Assembly: GCF_900168115.1 (NCBI RefSeq) | Contig: NZ_FUZC01000015.1 | Location: forward strand, 1 to 64,000 | Source of the DNA: Salegentibacter salinarum | GTDB taxonomy: Bacteria; Bacteroidota; Bacteroidia; Flavobacteriales; Flavobacteriaceae | DNA: 64,000 nt | Direction: 5' to 3' | Part shown: one piece after another, positions 42,736-52,041 of the stretch | How the letters are laid out: the number at the start of each line of letters is the position of its first letter | How positions within the stretch are numbered: the stretch's first letter is position 1 | The notes under the pieces: generated by a model | What the model was told of the DNA's origin: nothing | Database searches by the model: none | Seen by the model: the letters and a program-made list of their open reading frames with translations, nothing else | Made by a program: the position numbers and the translations under genes

Positions 42736-45588
42736 ATGCCACAACCATCAATTACCAATTTCCAAAAAGTTTGTTCTCTTTTTCTCTGTTTAGGCTTCTT
42801 CCAAATTGCTTCAGCGCAGGATTCTTATGTAAGCCAGCAGAAGTCTGAAAATACTTTTCCCTTGAATTCTGTCACCCTATTTTTAGATTTAGAAGATCAC
42901 GAGGGAGTTCATTTAGTTGCAGAAGATCTACAAACAGATTTCAAAAAAGTAACCGGCAATGAGCCTGAAATTTCTTCCGAAGAAATCAGTGGCGATTACC
43001 CGGTAATTATTGGAACTATTGGAAAAAGTAAATTGATTGACGAGTTGATTTCCAGGGCTAAATTGGATGTTTCACAAATAGAAGGAAAATGGGAAAATTT
43101 CCTGATTGACGTGGTTGAAAGTCCATCGCCGGGAGTAGAAAAAGCATTAGTAATTGCCGGAAGCGATAAACGAGGAACTATTTTCGGAATGTATGATCTT
43201 TCAGAAAAAATGGGAGTTTCTCCCTGGCACTGGTGGGCCGATGTTCCGGTTGAAAAAGCAGAAGAATTGTATATAAATCCGGGTAGTTATACTTCGGGAA
43301 CGCCAAAGGTTAAATACCGAGGAATTTTTATAAACGATGAAGAACCCGGGCTTGGTAACTGGGCACGGGAAAAATTTGGTGGAATAAACAGCCAAATGTA
43401 TGAACAGGTTTTTAAACTTATTCTGCGTTTAAAAGGAAATTACTTATGGCCTGCAATGTGGGGAAAAGCTTTTAACGAAGATGATCCTAAAAATCCGGTA
43501 TTGGCCGATAAATATGGTATTGTAATGGGTACTTCCCATCATGAACCTATGGTTAGAGCTCAGAAAGAATGGGGCACGCATCGCGAAGACTACGGAAACG
43601 GCGAGTGGGATTACCAAACCAATGCCGAAGGTTTACGAGATTTTTGGAGAGATGGTTTTGAAAGAAATCAGGATTATGAAAACCTGGTTACCATAGGGAT
43701 GCGCGGCGATGGCGACGAACCAATGACCGAAGGTACGGCCATAGAATTGCTGGAAACTATTGTCGCAGATCAACGCCAAATTATTGAAGAAGTTACCGGG
43801 AAACCGGCCAGAGAAACCCCACAGGTTTGGGCTTTGTATAAAGAAGTTCAGGATTATTACGACCAGGGAATGCGCGTTCCCGATGATGTTACTTTACTTT
43901 TAGCCGACGATAACTGGGGAAATATACGAAAATTACCAAACCCGGAAGATGAGCCCCGGGAAGGCGGTTACGGAATTTACTATCATTTTGATTATGTAGG
44001 TGGACCTAGGAATTACAAATGGCTGAATACCACTCAAATTGAGCGGGTCTGGGAACAGATGAACCTCGCTTACCAATACGACGCAACTGAATTATGGGTA
44101 GTAAATGTGGGCGATCTAAAACCTATGGAATTTCCGATTAGTTTCTTTTTAGATTTCGCCTGGGATCCTGAATCTATAGATGCGGGAGGATTGGAAGAAT
44201 ACGCTACTGATTGGGTTGAAAAGCAATTCGGGAGTGAATATGCTTCGAAAATATCCGAAATACTCAATAAATACACCAAATATAACAGTCGGCGGAAACC
44301 CGAAATGTTGAGTCCGGAAACTTATAGTCTAATCAATTATAACGAAGCCGAAAATGTGGTGAAAGACTATAACCAATTAGTAGAAAAAGCAGAGGGAATT
44401 AATAAAAAACTTCCGGACGAATATAAAGACGCATATTTTCAGTTGGTGCTATTCCCGGTAAAAGCATCTGCCAATTTGAATGAATTGTATGTCGCTACCG
44501 CTAAAAACCGATTATATGCAGAACAAGGCCGTGCTATTGCCAATTCTTATACTGAAAAAGTAAAAGAATTATATAAAAAAGATTCAGAATTAACCGAAGA
44601 ATACCACAATATCGCAGATAGAAAATGGAACCATATGATGTCGCAAACCCACATTGGTTATACCTACTGGCAACAGCCGGAAGAACAGGTTATGCCGGAA
44701 GTTTCAACCATAGAAGTTGCTGAAAAACCTGAAATGGGCATCGCGATGGAAGGCTCTAAAGAGTCCTGGCCTGCTTCCAATAAAGAAGCTCGACTTCCTG
44801 AATTCAATTCATTAGCTGATCAAAAATATTATGTTGAAGTCTTTAATAAAGGTAAAGGTGATTTCAATTTTAAAGTGAAGAAAAAGGATAAGTGGATCAA
44901 AGTTTCAGAAGAAAAAGGAAGTGTTAGTGATCAAAAAAAGCTACATGTGTCTATTGACTGGGACAAAGCCTCAAAAGGTAAAAAAACAGGATCTTTTAGC
45001 ATCAAACAAGGTAGAAATTCGGTAGAAATTGAAGTTCCTATCCACAATATTAGCTCAGAAAATATAAAAGGTTTTGTAGAGAGCAATAATTATATTTCTA
45101 TGGAAGCTGCCAATTATAGCAAAAAAGGAAATGATGAACAAGGATGGACTCTGGTACCAAATTTAGGAAAAACCGGTTCCACAATGACCTCATTTACCGA
45201 AACTCCAACCCACGGAGTATTCTCAGAGGACAATCCATATTTGAAATACGATTTTCATAATTTCAGCACCGGAGAAATGAAAATAGAATTCCTGCTTTCG
45301 CCTACACTAGATTTTCATAATACGGGTGGTTTGCGATTTGCTTTTTCCATTGATGATGCTGAACCAAAAATCATTAATGTGCATCAGGATACACACGATG
45401 ATTGGGAGACTTCTGTAGGAAATAATATTACGAGGGTAATTTCAGAAATAAACCTCGAGGAAAAAGGAAACCATACTTTAAAGGTTTGGGCTCTAGACTC
45501 AGGAATAGCGCTTCAGAAAATTATTATCAGAAAAGGAGATGTTAGAGAATCGTATTTAGGCCCGCCGGAAAGCAAAGCTGCAGAATAA
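42736..45588 (+). CDS. Xylan alpha-1,2-glucuronidase, GH115
   Basis: Removes (methyl)glucuronic acid from internal as well as terminal xylose of glucuronoxylan. 950 residues with signal peptide (ending near A-S-A-Q, about 27). Family landmarks: Y-R-G-I-F-I-N-D-E-E-P-G-L, W-P-A-M-W-G-K-A-F, T-S-H-H-E-P-M, M-R-G-D-G-D-E-P-M, D-D-N-W-G-N-I-R. C-terminal all-beta parts (about 680-940) end in a carbohydrate-binding-like sandwich. Starts 2 nt after GH10. Complements GH67, which needs short ends. Confidence 0.95.
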   Translation: MPQPSITNFQKVCSLFLCLGFFQIASAQDSYVSQQKSENTFPLNSVTLFLDLEDHEGVHLVAEDLQTDFKKVTGNEPEISSEEISGDYPVIIGTIGKSKLIDELISRAKLDVSQIEGKWENFLIDVVESPSPGVEKALVIAGSDKRGTIFGMYDLSEKMGVSPWHWWADVPVEKAEELYINPGSYTSGTPKVKYRGIFINDEEPGLGNWAREKFGGINSQMYEQVFKLILRLKGNYLWPAMWGKAFNEDDPKNPVLADKYGIVMGTSHHEPMVRAQKEWGTHREDYGNGEWDYQTNAEGLRDFWRDGFERNQDYENLVTIGMRGDGDEPMTEGTAIELLETIVADQRQIIEEVTGKPARETPQVWALYKEVQDYYDQGMRVPDDVTLLLADDNWGNIRKLPNPEDEPREGGYGIYYHFDYVGGPRNYKWLNTTQIERVWEQMNLAYQYDATELWVVNVGDLKPMEFPISFFLDFAWDPESIDAGGLEEYATDWVEKQFGSEYASKISEILNKYTKYNSRRKPEMLSPETYSLINYNEAENVVKDYNQLVEKAEGINKKLPDEYKDAYFQLVLFPVKASANLNELYVATAKNRLYAEQGRAIANSYTEKVKELYKKDSELTEEYHNIADRKWNHMMSQTHIGYTYWQQPEEQVMPEVSTIEVAEKPEMGIAMEGSKESWPASNKEARLPEFNSLADQKYYVEVFNKGKGDFNFKVKKKDKWIKVSEEKGSVSDQKKLHVSIDWDKASKGKKTGSFSIKQGRNSVEIEVPIHNISSENIKGFVESNNYISMEAANYSKKGNDEQGWTLVPNLGKTGSTMTSFTETPTHGVFSEDNPYLKYDFHNFSTGEMKIEFLLSPTLDFHNTGGLRFAFSIDDAEPKIINVHQDTHDDWETSVGNNITRVISEINLEEKGNHTLKVWALDSGIALQKIIIRKGDVRESYLGPPESKAAE

Positions 45589-45683
45589 ACAGACTTAAAG
45601 AAAGGTTTTCAGCCTTAAAACCTGATCTTATAGAGATTAAAAGTATTATATTAATCGGTGTAAAACCCATTCACTACAACAAG

Positions 45684-47018
45684 ATGAGCAAGCTCCCAAG
45701 ACGAAAATTTTTACAACAAACAACTTTAGCTGCTGCCGGCTTAAGTTTATCAGGATCACTATTGGCGAATCCGATATCTATTTTTTCAGCAAATGACAGG
45801 GTTAATTTTGGGGTAATTGGTTGTAAAGGTATGGGATGGGCCAATATGCAAGCACATTTAAAATTACCAAATATAAATTGTGTAGCACTGGCCGATATTG
45901 ATCAGCGTGTTTTAGATGAAAGGTCTGCCCAGGTAAAAGAGATTAGCGGTAAGGCACCAAAACAGTATAAAGATTATCGCAAAATGTTGGAGAACAAAGA
46001 TATTGACGCGGTAATTATAGGCACGCCAGACCATTGGCATTGTTTGAACATGGTAGATGCCTTGCAAGCCGATAAGCACGTTTATGTAGAAAAACCCCTG
46101 GCTAACAGTATTGAAGAATGCAATGTGATGCTTAAGGCTGGTAAAAGATATGATAAATTAGTTCAGGTTGGCCAATGGCAACGTAGCGGAAAACATTATG
46201 ATGATGCTATCAACTATGTGCAATCTGGTGAACTTGGGCAAATTCGTTTGGTTAAATGCTGGGCATACCAGGGCTGGATGAATCCGGTGCTGGTTAAACC
46301 CAATTCTACTCCACCGGAAGGTGTAGACTACCAAATGTGGTTAGGCCCTGCGCCAGATAGGCCGTTTAATGAAAATAGATTCCATTTTAATTTTCGTTGG
46401 TTTTGGGATTATGCCGGCGGCTTGATGACCGATTGGGGCGTGCACGAAATAGACATCGCACTTTATGCTATGGGTGCAAAAGCACCTAAATCCATTTTAG
46501 CTTCTGGAGGAAAATTTGCTTATCCCAACGATGCTTCTGAAACTCCAGACACTTTGCAAACTGTCTATGAATTTGAGGATTTTAACCTCCTTTGGGAGCA
46601 TGCTACCGGTATAGACGGCGGAAACTATGGAAGAAACGAAGGCATAGCTTTTATTGGTAATAATGGAACTTTAGTAGTAAATCGTGATGGATGGGAAGTT
46701 ATTCCTGAAGGAGAAAATAAAAATGATGATTGGGTACCTAAAACGAAGAGAATAGATTTAACTACTCCCCAAGGAAACGCACTGGAAAATCATGCCGAAA
46801 ACTTTGTTTCTGCTATTCGGGCAAACGATAGTTCAAAACTCACTTGCGGAGTAGAAACCGGAAGCATTGCCGCTATTACTGCGCATATGGGGAATATCGC
46901 CTATAAAACCGGAAAAAAATTGTACTGGAATGCTGAATCAGGCTCATTTGAAGATGCTGAAGCTGATGAATTGGTAAAAGCTAATTATCATAACGGCTGG
47001 AAATTGCCACAAGTCTAA
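45684..47018 (+). CDS. Gfo/Idh/MocA-family oxidoreductase, Tat-exported
   Basis: NAD(P)-dependent sugar oxidoreductase family. N-terminal R-R-K-F-L-Q and A-A-A-G-L-S-L-S-G-S form a Tat-type signal, so the folded holoenzyme is exported. Rossmann domain with G-V-I-G-C-K-G-M-G, E-K-P-L-A-N-S (Lys catalytic), and G-V-H-E-I-D (His near 255). 444 residues. It follows GH115 by 95 nt, which holds a small hairpin (45603-45622) but no clear terminator; it may be last in the operon or separate. Confidence 0.9.
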   Translation: MSKLPRRKFLQQTTLAAAGLSLSGSLLANPISIFSANDRVNFGVIGCKGMGWANMQAHLKLPNINCVALADIDQRVLDERSAQVKEISGKAPKQYKDYRKMLENKDIDAVIIGTPDHWHCLNMVDALQADKHVYVEKPLANSIEECNVMLKAGKRYDKLVQVGQWQRSGKHYDDAINYVQSGELGQIRLVKCWAYQGWMNPVLVKPNSTPPEGVDYQMWLGPAPDRPFNENRFHFNFRWFWDYAGGLMTDWGVHEIDIALYAMGAKAPKSILASGGKFAYPNDASETPDTLQTVYEFEDFNLLWEHATGIDGGNYGRNEGIAFIGNNGTLVVNRDGWEVIPEGENKNDDWVPKTKRIDLTTPQGNALENHAENFVSAIRANDSSKLTCGVETGSIAAITAHMGNIAYKTGKKLYWNAESGSFEDAEADELVKANYHNGWKLPQV

Positions 47019-47041
47019 ATAAAGGTTTTAGAATTTAAAAT

Positions 47042-47932
47042 TTACCAGCGAACCCCTTTTACATTCATCTCCAGGGTATAAGCAGCCTGTTGAGCCGTTA
47101 TAAAAAGGGTTTGGTTATCTTTACCTCCAAAAGTTACATTTGCCGTCCAATCTTTATCTATTGGAATATGCTGAATTTTCTTCCCGGATTTATCGAAAAC
47201 CGTTACTCCATTACCGGTAAGATAAAGATTGCCCTGGTTATCTATCGTCATCCCGTCTGATCCTAATTCAGTAAAAAGTTTTTTATCCGAAAGGCTTCCA
47301 TCGGGATTAATTTTATACGAATAAGTTTTATTGTCACCGATATCGGCTATATATAGGGTTTTACCATCAGGAGTTCCAATAATTCCGTTAGGTTGTACCA
47401 GGTCATCCACTACGATACTTATTTCGCCCTGCGGATTCACATAATAAACACGCTCCTCTTCAATTTCCTTTTTGGTGCGTTCCCAGTAATCACGCTGATA
47501 ATAAGGATCGGTAAAGTAAAAACCACCATCTGATGCAATCCATAAATCATTGGGACCGTTTAAGCGATTTCCTTGGTAAGATTCAACTAAAACTTCAACC
47601 TCTTTTTCAGGATTAATTTTCCAGATTTCCGAATTTTCATCGGCAGCAGTGAGAAGATTTCCATCATCATCAAAATAAAGTCCGTTTGCCCTGCCTGCTT
47701 CTTCCATAAATACCGAAACAGAACCATCTCCTACAGACCATTTATGGATTCTGTTATTCGGCTGATCGGTAAAATATACATTCCCCTCAGCATCTGAAGC
47801 GGGACCTTCGGTAAACTCAAACTCGTTTGAAATACGCTTAAGTTCCTGCCCTTCTTTAATCAATTCCTTTTGAGAATTACAGGAATTTAATATAAAAACT
47901 AGGAGCAAAAACGGTGAAAAATTTAGTTTCAT
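47042..47932 (-). CDS. SMP-30/gluconolactonase-like protein, lipoprotein
   Basis: Six-bladed propeller of the SMP-30/Gluconolactonase/LRE group. The chosen start gives a signal with lipobox L-N-S-C (Cys about 18). Metal-site motifs: E-G-P-A near residue 40, N-G-L-Y-F-D, N-D-L-W-I-A and D-G-M-T-I-D. 296 residues. Likely hydrolyses a sugar lactone in the periplasm, for example one made by the convergent Gfo/Idh/MocA protein. The longer frame to 47983 runs into the repeat at 47977-48080. Confidence 0.87.
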   Translation of the reverse strand: MKLNFSPFLLLVFILNSCNSQKELIKEGQELKRISNEFEFTEGPASDAEGNVYFTDQPNNRIHKWSVGDGSVSVFMEEAGRANGLYFDDDGNLLTAADENSEIWKINPEKEVEVLVESYQGNRLNGPNDLWIASDGGFYFTDPYYQRDYWERTKKEIEEERVYYVNPQGEISIVVDDLVQPNGIIGTPDGKTLYIADIGDNKTYSYKINPDGSLSDKKLFTELGSDGMTIDNQGNLYLTGNGVTVFDKSGKKIQHIPIDKDWTANVTFGGKDNQTLFITAQQAAYTLEMNVKGVRW

Positions 47933-47976
47933 AGTATTCACTTTTAAAGTATAAATCCTTCCTGCAATGTCATTTA

Positions 47977-48080
47977 TCGTCATTCTGAATTTTAATTCAG
48001 AAACTAAGATTTATAGAATTCTTTCAAGTTAGAAGCTGGAACAAGCCCGCCTGAACGGACAGGCTGGTTCAGCTTGACGA
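47977..48080. repeat. Extragenic palindromic/MITE-like repeat with imperfect terminal inverted repeats
   Basis: Ends TCGTCATTCTGAA (47977-47989) and TTCAGCTTGACGA (48068-48080) are inverted copies matching at 10 of 13 positions. The interior has further palindromes (for example GCCTGAACGGACAGGC). It resembles dispersed flavobacterial intergenic repeats. Confidence 0.55.
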
Positions 48081-48108
48081 ACCCTCAGCCATAGCTTTTC
48101 ATCAAATA

Positions 48109-48138
48109 AACCTACAATGTTTTAGAAACCTTGCAGGA
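48109..48138. repeat. Short palindromic extragenic element
   Basis: CCTACAATGTTT, 3-6 nt, then AAACCTTGCAGG: an imperfect palindrome of the type CCTGCAAGGTTT that recurs in Bacteroidota genomes. It lies just before the 3' end of the aldo/keto reductase gene and may act in its 3' end formation. Confidence 0.4.
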
Positions 48139-48144
48139 ATAAAA

Positions 48145-49131
48145 TTACCATCTGTGATGAATATCGTGCTTTAAATATTCATCATAGATTTTATTCATTT
48201 CTTTAATTTTTTCTTTGCTAAGCTCCCGTCTATCGTAGATTGATAGGTTTGAAAGTAATTGTTCTTCCTTTGAAGCCCCGGGAATAGTACAACTAACTTC
48301 CGGGAATTTGAGAATCCATTGTAAAGCAATTGGAGCCAAATTTTGAACCTCCGGGAACAACTTTTTAAGCTCTTCTACCGCCTTTAAACCTCGTTCGAAG
48401 TCTATTCCAGAAAAGGTTTCGCCTTTATCGAAAGCTTCTCCATTTCGGTTGAAATTTCGGTGATCTTCCTTATCAAAACTGGCATTTTTATCGAATTTTC
48501 CGGTTAGCAATCCGCTGGCTAAAGGAACACGGGCAATAATCCCGATATCTTTCTTTTTTGCCTGTTCAAAGAAAAGCTCTGAAGGGCGTTGCCTGAACAA
48601 ATTGAAAATAATTTGAACGGTTTCCACATTATCATACTCAATTGCTTTGAGGGCCTCCTCAACTTTCTCTACACTTACACCAAAATGTAATATTTTGCCC
48701 TGATCTTTTAATTTCTGAAAGGTTTCAAAGATCTCAGGACGATAATATACATTTGTAGGCGGGCAATGCAATTGAATTAGATCCAGCGCTTCAAAACCGG
48801 TTCTTTTAAGGCTTTCTTCTACATAGCCGGTAAGGGCTTCAGGTGTATAATTTTCTGCAGTATGCGGATTAATTTGTCTTCCGCATTTGGTGGCCACAAA
48901 AACACGCTCAGATCTGGATCTAACCACCCGGCCTACGGCTGCTTCGCTTAAACCGGCTTCATAAACATCTGCCGTATCAATAAAATTAATTCCTTTATCA
49001 ATGGCGGTATTGATGGTTTCTTCAGCGGTTTTATCGCTAAAATCTGATCCCCATTTTCCTCCTATTTGCCAGGTGCCGAGAGAAATTTCTGAAATTTCAA
49101 AACCTGTTTTTCCTAATTTTCTATAATTCAT
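48145..49131 (-). CDS. Aldo/keto reductase
   Basis: 328-residue NADPH-dependent aldehyde reductase family, (beta/alpha)8 barrel. Y-R-K-L-G-K-T-G near the start, catalytic D-T-A-D-V-Y (Asp near 52, Tyr near 57), K in A-T-K-C-G, and Q-L-H-C-P-P (His near 122), then I-P-G-A-S-K near 285. May reduce pentoses, uronates or glyceraldehyde; the substrate cannot be told. Lies 31 nt after the aldehyde dehydrogenase gene. Confidence 0.92.
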   Translation of the reverse strand: MNYRKLGKTGFEISEISLGTWQIGGKWGSDFSDKTAEETINTAIDKGINFIDTADVYEAGLSEAAVGRVVRSRSERVFVATKCGRQINPHTAENYTPEALTGYVEESLKRTGFEALDLIQLHCPPTNVYYRPEIFETFQKLKDQGKILHFGVSVEKVEEALKAIEYDNVETVQIIFNLFRQRPSELFFEQAKKKDIGIIARVPLASGLLTGKFDKNASFDKEDHRNFNRNGEAFDKGETFSGIDFERGLKAVEELKKLFPEVQNLAPIALQWILKFPEVSCTIPGASKEEQLLSNLSIYDRRELSKEKIKEMNKIYDEYLKHDIHHRW

Positions 49132-49162
49132 ATAATTTTTCCTTCAATTTACAAAAACCTTA

Positions 49163-50740
49163 CTACAGGATATAATCCGTACTTACAAAATTGGAGGTTT
49201 TTGAGTTTAACAGTTCCTGTAAGATCTCATTATTGTAATCATTATCTTTTGAAGCTACAAAAGTCCTGATTGAGAAAGATCGCAAGGCATCGTGAACACT
49301 TAAGGTACTTACCGCTGAATCTTTTCTCCCCGTAAAAGGGAATACATCTGGCCCACGCTGGCAGGAACTATTAAGGTTTACGCGGCACACCAAATTTACC
49401 AGTGTATCAATAAGCGGGGCGATTTCCTGAATATCTTTACCAAATAAACTTACCTGCTGGCCATAGCTGGACTCAGCCATTTCATCTAAAATTTCCTGAA
49501 TATCAGTAAAAGGTTTAATAGGAACCACAGGGCCAAATTGCTCTTCCTGGTAAACCCGCATTTTTTTGTTAACCGGAAAGAGAACTGCCGGATAAATATA
49601 ATTTTCAGAAATTTCACCGCCTTTTTCGTTTAAGATTTCAGCACCTTTTTCCCTGGCATCATCAATTAATTCTTTAATATAATCGGGTTTATCGGTTTCA
49701 GGCAAAGGAGTAAGTTTAACACCATCTTCCCAAGGGTTTCCGAATTTTAAAGCATCTACTTTTTTAGCAAAACGCTTATTAAATTCCTCCCTTACATCTT
49801 CGTGAACATAAATTATTTTTAAAGCTGTACATCGCTGCCCGTTAAATGATAAAGAACCCGAAATACACTCTTCAATGGCAAGATCTAAATCGGCATCTGG
49901 TAAAATAATGGCCGGATTTTTTGCTTCTAAACCTAAAACCAGACGTAAGCGGTTTTTATATGGATGCTGATCCTGCAGAGCGATAGCCGACTTACTATTT
50001 CCAATAAGTGCTAACACATCAATTTTTCCTGCCGCCATTATAGGTGCTGCCACTTCCCTGCCGCGACCATAAATCACATTTACCACTCCGCGTGGAAAGC
50101 TATTTTTAAATGCCTCCAAAAGTGGGGAAATCAATAAAACACCATTTTTGGCGGGTTTAAAAATCACCGTGTTACCCATAATAAGAGCAGGAATTAACAA
50201 GGCAAAAGTTTCATTTAAAGGATAATTATACGGTCCCAAACATAAAACCACGCCAAGCGGACCGCGGCGAATATGGGCGTGAATCCCATCGCGCTTAAAA
50301 AACTTAGCACTGTCACGGTCTAATTGTTTATAATCTTCAATAGTATCATTAATATATTCTACCGTCCTGTCAAATTCTTTACGGGAATCTGGGAGTGATT
50401 TACCAATTTCCCACATTAAATATTTTACAACCTCTTCCCGGTTAATTTGCATTTCGGCTACAAAATTCTGCATACAGGAAATCCGTTCCGAAACTTTCAT
50501 AGTAGGCCAGTCACCCTGCCCTTTCGCATAAGCTTTACACGCAGAATCTAAAACTTCCAGAGCAGCATCTTTATCCATATGCGGAATAGTCCCCAATAAA
50601 GTTGGTTTATAATTTTCTGTGGAAGAAATAGTGGAATAAACCTCATCAGTCTGTCCAGTCCATTTAATTAATTCTCCGTTACTAAGGTAGTTCTCCTGAT
50701 GGAGCAGGTTTGTAATCTGAAATTCCTGTGGTATTTTCAT
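49163..50740 (-). CDS. Aldehyde dehydrogenase, GapN-like (NADP-dependent glyceraldehyde-3-phosphate dehydrogenase type)
   Basis: 525 residues of the ALDH superfamily. Active-site Cys in F-N-G-Q-R-C-T-A (near 300), Glu in L-G-L-E-A-K-N-P (near 265), G-P-Y-N-Y-P-L-N near 167 as in non-phosphorylating GAPDH. If GapN-like, it would make NADPH and 3-phosphoglycerate from the glyceraldehyde-3-phosphate produced by Eda and the pentose route. A ketoglutarate-semialdehyde type is an alternative. Forms a pair with the aldo/keto reductase. Confidence 0.85.
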   Translation of the reverse strand: MKIPQEFQITNLLHQENYLSNGELIKWTGQTDEVYSTISSTENYKPTLLGTIPHMDKDAALEVLDSACKAYAKGQGDWPTMKVSERISCMQNFVAEMQINREEVVKYLMWEIGKSLPDSRKEFDRTVEYINDTIEDYKQLDRDSAKFFKRDGIHAHIRRGPLGVVLCLGPYNYPLNETFALLIPALIMGNTVIFKPAKNGVLLISPLLEAFKNSFPRGVVNVIYGRGREVAAPIMAAGKIDVLALIGNSKSAIALQDQHPYKNRLRLVLGLEAKNPAIILPDADLDLAIEECISGSLSFNGQRCTALKIIYVHEDVREEFNKRFAKKVDALKFGNPWEDGVKLTPLPETDKPDYIKELIDDAREKGAEILNEKGGEISENYIYPAVLFPVNKKMRVYQEEQFGPVVPIKPFTDIQEILDEMAESSYGQQVSLFGKDIQEIAPLIDTLVNLVCRVNLNSSCQRGPDVFPFTGRKDSAVSTLSVHDALRSFSIRTFVASKDNDYNNEILQELLNSKTSNFVSTDYIL

Positions 50741-50806
50741 AATTTAAATTTTAAAAGCTGGTTCAATAAGAGTTTTAGTTAAAATATTTTCTGATTATCA
50801 CAAAAG

Positions 50807-50850
50807 CAACTACCGGGACGAAAACTAAAGTTTCACCCCGGTAATAGTTG
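50807..50850 (-). terminator. Terminator-like hairpin between the esterase and ALDH genes
   Basis: Arms CAACTACCGGG (50807-50817) and CCCGGT plus AGTTG (50837-50850). T-rich sequence lies on both sides, stronger on the plus side. It would end the esterase transcript on the minus strand. Confidence 0.5.
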
Positions 50851-50930
50851 ACTTTTTTGATTCTTTTCTTCTCCAGAATTGGTTAAGAAAAGGTATTCTG
50901 TTATTTAAAAATACGCAAAAAATCTATCTA

Positions 50931-51878
50931 TCACTCCTCAGAATTGGATACTAGAAATTTATTAACCTCCAACCAGTGAATAAAAGCATCAAACCAGCGG
51001 TTACTGGTGCGGTCTGGATTCCCAAGTCCGAAACCATGACCTCCGTTTTGATAAAGGTGAAACTCAACCGGCTTACCGGCTTTGTGCCAAGCTTCGATTA
51101 AACCGAATTCCCCGAAGAATAAAAAATCATCGGCAGCAATAACATTAAACATGGCAGGAGCATCTTCTGGGACTTCTACTTCATTTAAACCCCCATAAAT
51201 AGGAGCGATGAAAGCCAGATCCATGGTCTTAGAATTTAAAGTTGAATGCATCGTGAGCCCTGCACCGGCAGAAAAGCCCATCATACCTATATTGGTAGTA
51301 TCAACACCCCATTCTTCAGCACGCTCTACGATCATAGCATAAGCAGCCTCGGCATCTTCAAGCTGATTAGACAGATTAGACCGCGGGCGTTCCGGGCGGG
51401 TTTCCGGCGTATCATCTGAAGATTCGGCTGGAGGAGTGGCAGGTCTTTCCATCGAAGTTTTAAAATCGTCGAGCGATTCAGGAGTTGGATGCAAACGATA
51501 TTTTAATACGAATGCGGTAATTCCCTTGTCTGCAAGAGCCTCCGCAACTTCCCAGCCTTCATTGCCCAAAGAAAGCCATCTAAAGCCTCCGCCGGGAGCT
51601 ACAATCACGGTTGTACCGTTTGCTTTGTCAGGATTAGGCAGGAATGGAGTGAGGGTTGCTGTTGATATATTCCGCGCCATGGGATCACCCCACTGGCGAA
51701 ACCAGGTTTCGGGGGCAGGCTGATCTTCAACCCCTCCTGTTTCTAAGGGGATAGCCTCAGGTTCATCAGGTGTTTCAAGGGGATAAATTGTTCCGTCTTG
51801 CGCCATTCCCGAGGCAGTAAAGAAGAATAAAATCGACCAAATGGCAGACTTAACTAAGGTAATTGGTGAGTTAGACAT
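50931..51878 (-). CDS. Carbohydrate esterase-like alpha/beta hydrolase (acetylxylan esterase candidate)
   Basis: 315 residues with signal peptide (about 1-26). Serine-hydrolase motif M-G-F-S-A-G-A-G, Asp in A-A-D-D-F-L, His in N-G-G-H-G-F-G-L, and oxyanion region V-A-P-G-G-G-F. Related proteins de-acetylate xylan or act on xylo-oligosaccharides. It carries an unusual low-complexity insert rich in Pro, Glu, Thr and Arg (about residues 138-166) in front of the Ser motif. Stand-alone, downstream of the arabinose operon. Confidence 0.85.
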   Translation of the reverse strand: MSNSPITLVKSAIWSILFFFTASGMAQDGTIYPLETPDEPEAIPLETGGVEDQPAPETWFRQWGDPMARNISTATLTPFLPNPDKANGTTVIVAPGGGFRWLSLGNEGWEVAEALADKGITAFVLKYRLHPTPESLDDFKTSMERPATPPAESSDDTPETRPERPRSNLSNQLEDAEAAYAMIVERAEEWGVDTTNIGMMGFSAGAGLTMHSTLNSKTMDLAFIAPIYGGLNEVEVPEDAPAMFNVIAADDFLFFGEFGLIEAWHKAGKPVEFHLYQNGGHGFGLGNPDRTSNRWFDAFIHWLEVNKFLVSNSEE

Positions 51879-52041
51879 AATAAAGTGGTTTTAAAGTTAG
51901 TTATTCAAAAAAATCATTATTTATAGTTTAAAATTTCATTTATTACTATCTGTAATCACCAATATTTCCTGCTCAATCTGGTCGAGATTACTTTTCTATA
52001 AGTTTCATTTTCAAATCAATCAATATTAATCATATAAGCAA

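Noticed and set aside
45684-50740. Complete Weimberg or Dahms pentose oxidation pathway
   Set aside because: No pentonate dehydratase or keto-deoxy-pentonate dehydratase is present, and the ALDH looks GapN-like.
50807-50850. Riboswitch before the aldehyde dehydrogenase gene
   Set aside because: Only a single long hairpin is seen, without conserved aptamer features; a terminator explains it better.
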